This document shows, in pieces, positions 59,347 through 64,000 of a stretch of DNA of 64,000 nucleotides (the first letter of the stretch is position 1; the number at the start of each line of letters is the position of its first letter). The DNA is from Armatimonadota bacterium (GTDB lineage: Bacteria; Armatimonadota; UBA5829): the NCBI GenBank assembly GCA_026392045.1, contig JAPLCU010000018.1, positions 1-64,000 on the forward strand, read 5' to 3'. A model generated the notes under the pieces. It was not told the origin of the DNA and did no database searches. It worked only from the letters and a program-made list of their open reading frames with translations. A program made the position numbers and the translations under genes.

Positions 59347-61794
59347 GTGATTTTTGCTCAAACTCTCGATGGCGCCTGGAAGCTCAGACGGGTGGGATCT
59401 AAGAGTGCATTCAAGGCTCATGTGCCGGGCAGCGTGCATTTGGACCTGATGCGCGCGAAAAAGATCGAGGACCCGTTTGTCGGTGATAACGAGTTCGCGG
59501 TCTCGTGGGTGCATGAGTGCGATTGGGAATACAGCAGGACGTTTGAGGCTGATCCTGAACTCTTGAAAGGCAACCGCATCTTCCTGGAATGCGAGGGGTT
59601 GGATACGTTCGCCCAGATATCGCTGAATGGCGCACCTCTTGGGGCAACGGATAATATGTATGTCTCGCATCGCTTCGATGTGAGCAAAAAGCTGATTCCG
59701 GGCCAAAACGAGCTGAAAATCACTTTTCAATCGCCTGTGAACTACGTAAAGCCGCTGTTGGAACAGGACCCGCTGCACAGTCCTGGTGATTCGCTGCCGG
59801 GCGCAAGCTACACGCGCAAGTCACCCTCGCAGTGGGGTTGGGATTGGGGACCTAAACTGCCCACCAGCGGCATTTGGAAGCCTATTCGGCTCGCTGCATA
59901 TAGCATCGCGAGAATAGATGATATTCGGGTGCAGCAGAAGCATGGGCGCAGCGGAAGCGTGGCGCTGGATGTGCTGGTAACGCTTGAAAGGTATAAGCGC
60001 ACGTCTTGCGGGATAGAAATAACGCTCACACACCCGGATGGCCATGTCGAGGCGAAACACTGCAAGGCCATCGGCGCCAATGCGAAGCGCTCGATCAATA
60101 TTGATAAACCCGAGTTGTGGTGGCCAAACGGCTATGGAGATCAGCCGCTTTATACCCTGGAAGCGAGTATAATTTGTGATGACCGGCCGCTTGGAACTCT
60201 CAAACGCCGAATAGGCCTGCGCACCATAAGGCTCGAACAGAGGAAAGACAACCACGGCCGCAGCTTTACTTTCATCGTAAACGGCGTCAAACTCTTCTGC
60301 AAGGGAGCCGATTGGATTCCGGCAGACCAGTTCCCCGCGCGAGTCACAGAAGAGCATTATCGGCACCTCATCTCCAGCGCCGCAAAGGCAAACATGAACA
60401 TGCTCCGCGTTTGGGGCGGAGGTATTTATGAGAACGACGTTTTCTATGATCTCTGCGACGAATACGGCGTGCTGATCTGGCAGGATTTTATGTTCGCCTG
60501 CTCGATGTATCCCGTCAATAAAGAGTTTCTGGCTAATGTCGAACGCGATGTGGGGCATAACATAGTTCGCCTGCGTGATCATGCGTGCCTTGCGCTGTGG
60601 TGCGGGAACAACGAAATGGAATGGTTCCTGGCGGATCGCTGGGGAGGCGACAAGAACGCTCTGCGGCGAAAGCAGTATTCCAAGATTTTCCATGAGCTGA
60701 TACCCTCGATTGTGAACAAACTTGATCCCGCAACTGCGTATTGGCCAAGCTCTCCTGCATCGCATCAGCCTTTCGATAAGCCGAACGACCAGAGCAGCGG
60801 CGATGGACACTATTGGGACGTCTGGCACGGTCGGTTGCCATTCACCGCCTACCGAACCCAGTATCACAGGTTTATGAGCGAGTTCGGGTTTGAATCATTG
60901 CCATCGTATGAGACTTGCAAAGCCTTTGCCGGCGGCGATGATTTGAATATTACCAGCTATGTCATGGAGCGCCATCAGAAAAACAGCGCCGGAAATGGTC
61001 TGATTTTGCATTATCTGGCGCAGACATTTAGAATGCCCAAGAACTTTGAGATGATGTGCTATGTCAGCCAATTATTGCAGGCTGAGGCGATGCGTTATGG
61101 CGTGGAACACTGGCGACGCCACCGCGGCAGGTGCATGGGCGCGTTGTATTGGCAGTTTAACGATTGCTGGCCCGTTTGCAGTTGGTCCAGCATAGATTAT
61201 TACGGCAGATGGAAAGCGCTGAACTACGCGGCAAAGCGTTTCTACTCGCCGATAATGCTCTCCGTCTGCGAAGAAGGCGCTCACGCGCAGATTCATGTGA
61301 CCAACGACACGACCGAAGCTGCGAAGATAGAAGTGCGATGGTCGCTGGAACGCCTGGACGGCAAAGTGATCAGAAAGAGCAAGATAAAAACTATCATTGA
61401 CGCCGAGCAAAGCAAGAATTTAGCCGATCTTGATTTCAGCGACGACCTCATCGACGATGACATCAGGCAGGCGGTATTGGTTCATGAACTGCTCGTAAAT
61501 GGCAAGCACGCCAGCATCGGCATGACATCGTTTGTGCCCAGCAAGCACCTCGATCTGCCTGCAACTAAGATTATGGTGAAACCCAAAACAGACGAAAACG
61601 GCGCTTATCTTGAAGTAACTTCGGAAAAGACAGCGCGGTTTGTGTGGTTGGCGATACCCAGGCACGACGTTATCTTCTCGGATAATTACTTCGATCTTCC
61701 TGCGGGAAGAAAGGTGATAGTGCGAATAGACGGGGCCGTCAGCCCATCGGCTTTGTCTAAGGTGAAGGCTTTTTCATTGAGGGATTCTTATTAA
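59347..61794 (+). CDS. Beta-mannosidase (GH2 family)
   Basis: NGVKLFCKGADWIPADQFPARV; LRVWGGGIYENDVFYDLCDEYGVLIWQDFMFACSMYP; ALWCGNNEMEW; MSEFGFESLP. Confidence 0.95.
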   Translation: MIFAQTLDGAWKLRRVGSKSAFKAHVPGSVHLDLMRAKKIEDPFVGDNEFAVSWVHECDWEYSRTFEADPELLKGNRIFLECEGLDTFAQISLNGAPLGATDNMYVSHRFDVSKKLIPGQNELKITFQSPVNYVKPLLEQDPLHSPGDSLPGASYTRKSPSQWGWDWGPKLPTSGIWKPIRLAAYSIARIDDIRVQQKHGRSGSVALDVLVTLERYKRTSCGIEITLTHPDGHVEAKHCKAIGANAKRSINIDKPELWWPNGYGDQPLYTLEASIICDDRPLGTLKRRIGLRTIRLEQRKDNHGRSFTFIVNGVKLFCKGADWIPADQFPARVTEEHYRHLISSAAKANMNMLRVWGGGIYENDVFYDLCDEYGVLIWQDFMFACSMYPVNKEFLANVERDVGHNIVRLRDHACLALWCGNNEMEWFLADRWGGDKNALRRKQYSKIFHELIPSIVNKLDPATAYWPSSPASHQPFDKPNDQSSGDGHYWDVWHGRLPFTAYRTQYHRFMSEFGFESLPSYETCKAFAGGDDLNITSYVMERHQKNSAGNGLILHYLAQTFRMPKNFEMMCYVSQLLQAEAMRYGVEHWRRHRGRCMGALYWQFNDCWPVCSWSSIDYYGRWKALNYAAKRFYSPIMLSVCEEGAHAQIHVTNDTTEAAKIEVRWSLERLDGKVIRKSKIKTIIDAEQSKNLADLDFSDDLIDDDIRQAVLVHELLVNGKHASIGMTSFVPSKHLDLPATKIMVKPKTDENGAYLEVTSEKTARFVWLAIPRHDVIFSDNYFDLPAGRKVIVRIDGAVSPSALSKVKAFSLRDSY

Positions 61795-61862
61795 ATAGGG
61801 GGCAGTATCGGGAAAGGGGTTTCCCGATACAACGAACCATCCCATAAGCTCAATGCACCAAG

Positions 61863-61968
61863 GCCACACTTCGCCATCCTGAGGCCACACTTCGCCATCC
61901 TGAGGCCACACTTCGCCATCCTGAGGCCACTCGAAGGATGAGCAGCATGATAAGCCATCAAACTTAGT
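61863..61968 (-). repeat. Family E element with three 21-bp tandem units
   Basis: GCCACACTTCGCCATCCTGAG x3; shares GCTTATCATGCTGCTCATCCTTCGAG with 44-112. Confidence 0.88.
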
Positions 61969-62367
61969 CTTTTTGTGTGCAAATAGTTTTATCCCACAAA
62001 ACGAAATGGTCGCTGAGCGTGAATTGAGCTGATTTCGTTCCTTCCAAAACAGCGAAATTCGGGTCTAAAAAGTGCAAAACAAAATGCCTTGAGCACCCCC
62101 TTTATTTGCGCCAAAATAATTTGCCTCTCATGTACTAGACAACGAGAATGCCCATATTTGGCCTAATTTCCGGTATATTTCAGTTAAATCTCGTTCACAT
62201 GTTGTGGGCGGCGAGATTTTAAGCTCCTGAACCACTGAGACACTGAGGGGAATGAATGGGATGAAACTTGGATTGGGGGGTTTATCTGTGTAGTGAGGGG
62301 TTTCGGGAAAAGGGTTTCCCGAAACAATTAACAATTAACAGTATAAAAAAAGGGACATCTATTTTAC

Positions 62368-63897
62368 CTAATCAAAAAGAGCTGGCTGAACCGCACGGCG
62401 TTTTGCACCATACCTACCACTTACTTCTCTAAGGTATACAAACTCAGCAAGGCGTTCCTCACAACCCAGTTCTTGAGCCAGAGCTCTGATATCCAAGCGA
62501 CGCAAGAGATCAACAGTAATAGGACGTTTTGAATCACGGAAAAGAAGTGAGCTATAAAACTCCTGTGAAGGTTCTGAAGATAACAGATGCAAAAGCAAGT
62601 TTGCCTCCTCCTCAGTATCGCATGCCAAGAAATAGCAGGTATCATCCATAACAGACGGCTTGCTCTCAAATGATGGTACTATACGGAATGCCAATCTCTT
62701 ATAGAGACCGGAGACGGCGACCTTCCACGGACCAAAGGTATAATCACCTACACCAAATACGGCAAACCGCGGCTGATGCTTGTATATGGTACTTCGCCGG
62801 TTCTCCATTTGGACCCCGTGGCTTTCAAGGTAGGCCCACGTCTTCGGAGCTAGCTGTCTGATAACATGCGTATCATCGCCAACTCTTCTTTGCGGCACCA
62901 GTAGATAACGCTTCGGTGCGTCGATTCGGTCATTGGCAATATCGGAGCTCTTAAACAAAGGAAACAAGTAGGTGTCCTCTATTTCTACACGCTCATGCAT
63001 TCCGTTAATGTAGCCCGTTGATGTAGGTTTAAGCTCCATAACTGCCGAACAATCATGCTTTATGCCAGACCGCCAGCGAAATGGGCTGTGACCTGACAAG
63101 CTACGCCAATGAAGATACCTGTCCACATCTGCGACTATTTGACCATCAATGTAGCCAATCTTGCTTCCACTATTGTGTTTAGACAAATTTGGATAGACGA
63201 CACATGTATCACAATTACTGGCAGGAGCAAGAACACAGACTAGCAGGCATGCATCAACGGAAACACCAAAACTAGCTTGCGCATCAATCAGATGCATGCT
63301 GGCTGACTGAATCTGAATACCAGAACGCCAAGCGTAAGCGAGAACCTTTCTGGCCACGGAAGTTTTGCACAACATGGCGAGAACAGCATTATGCTCTGAG
63401 AGCCAATCAAGAAGGCGAATCAGCATCCACTCAGAAATGTCAAAGTTGCTCTTTCCAGATATTGCTTCGTAACCAGATACCCCATCCGCATTGGATTTGT
63501 CTGGCGAGTTCAGGCTGCCAAGTTTACTCAGGTGTGTGTTAGTGACCCAAGGCGGATTACCAACTACCAAAATAGGAGTAGCACAATCCATTAGAAACTG
63601 CTTCCAGTTGGTGGAAAAGAAATCGCCTTGTGTCAGATCAGCAGTCGGGCATTCCAGTTCAACACGTTGCTGAGCCTTCGCTACATATTCCGGGTTAATA
63701 TCCACACCAAAAGCCTGCTTAGTGGTGGGAAACGCCTTGAGGGCGGCAACAAGGAGATTGCCAACACCACATGTCGGCTCAACAATTGTGGCCGGGCATG
63801 GAATGGATTCTGCAAGTAACCGGCATACGGCCTCCGCAAGCTGTGGCGGCGTCTGAAAGTCACCGAATTCTGCGATCTGTTTTCTGTCATTCAGCAT
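62368..63897 (-). CDS. N6-adenine-specific DNA methylase (restriction-modification type)
   Basis: FGDFQTPPQLAEAVCRLLAES, IVEPTCGVGNLLVAAL, ILVVGNPPWVTN motifs. Confidence 0.9.
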   Translation of the reverse strand: MLNDRKQIAEFGDFQTPPQLAEAVCRLLAESIPCPATIVEPTCGVGNLLVAALKAFPTTKQAFGVDINPEYVAKAQQRVELECPTADLTQGDFFSTNWKQFLMDCATPILVVGNPPWVTNTHLSKLGSLNSPDKSNADGVSGYEAISGKSNFDISEWMLIRLLDWLSEHNAVLAMLCKTSVARKVLAYAWRSGIQIQSASMHLIDAQASFGVSVDACLLVCVLAPASNCDTCVVYPNLSKHNSGSKIGYIDGQIVADVDRYLHWRSLSGHSPFRWRSGIKHDCSAVMELKPTSTGYINGMHERVEIEDTYLFPLFKSSDIANDRIDAPKRYLLVPQRRVGDDTHVIRQLAPKTWAYLESHGVQMENRRSTIYKHQPRFAVFGVGDYTFGPWKVAVSGLYKRLAFRIVPSFESKPSVMDDTCYFLACDTEEEANLLLHLLSSEPSQEFYSSLLFRDSKRPITVDLLRRLDIRALAQELGCEERLAEFVYLREVSGRYGAKRRAVQPALFD

Positions 63898-63901
63898 AAT
63901 C

Positions 63902-64000
63902 TTAGAGCAACCTCGAAATTCCTTCGATAGCCCCTGCTTCTCTGATCACTCTCCCATATTGCAGCCGCCACTGCAACGCATTGGATATCGTGAGATATCC
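63902..64000 (-). CDS. Partial ORF (C-terminus of gene upstream of the methylase), runs off window
   Basis: Open from window edge: GYLTISNALQWRLQYGRVIREAGAIEGISRLL*. Confidence 0.45.
   Translation of the reverse strand, partial: GYLTISNALQWRLQYGRVIREAGAIEGISRLL

Overview
This is a gene-dense 64 kb bacterial chromosomal window. The lineage cannot be fixed from sequence alone. The core content is ordinary: dnaE, ftcD-like, lipA, a Y-family polymerase, a full F-type ATP synthase operon (atpI-B-E-F-H-A-G-D-C), nuoA-D, a PIN/TRAM protein, ispDF, hpf, class II aldolase, a PfkB-family kinase, an ftsB-like gene, a KamA-type radical SAM enzyme, a beta-mannosidase and an N6-adenine DNA methylase running towards the right edge. 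Accessory layers sit on top: secreted LamG and HAF/PEP-CTERM proteins, PAS/GAF histidine kinases, and toxin-antitoxin-type genes (MNT nucleotidyltransferases, a HepT/HEPN, HicB, AbrB) between subunit genes of the ATP synthase and NADH dehydrogenase operons. The most striking signal is a dense population of small palindromic or MITE-like repeats in several families. (i) A ~60-bp element is flanked by 15- and 19-bp direct repeats at two loci, one of them inside the atp operon. (ii) A 'CAGCCTTG' stem-loop family keeps its loop while its stem changes with compensation. (iii) Some elements are read in frame inside conserved proteins (IspD, LipA, a glycosidase-like protein) or supply protein termini (HPF, a LamG protein, a DUF169 protein). 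A second strong signal is a perfect LexA/SOS-type operator, CGAACATGTGTTCG, placed between the -35 and -10 of a promoter upstream of the Y-family polymerase gene pair. Family names come from recognised motifs only; no database search was possible.
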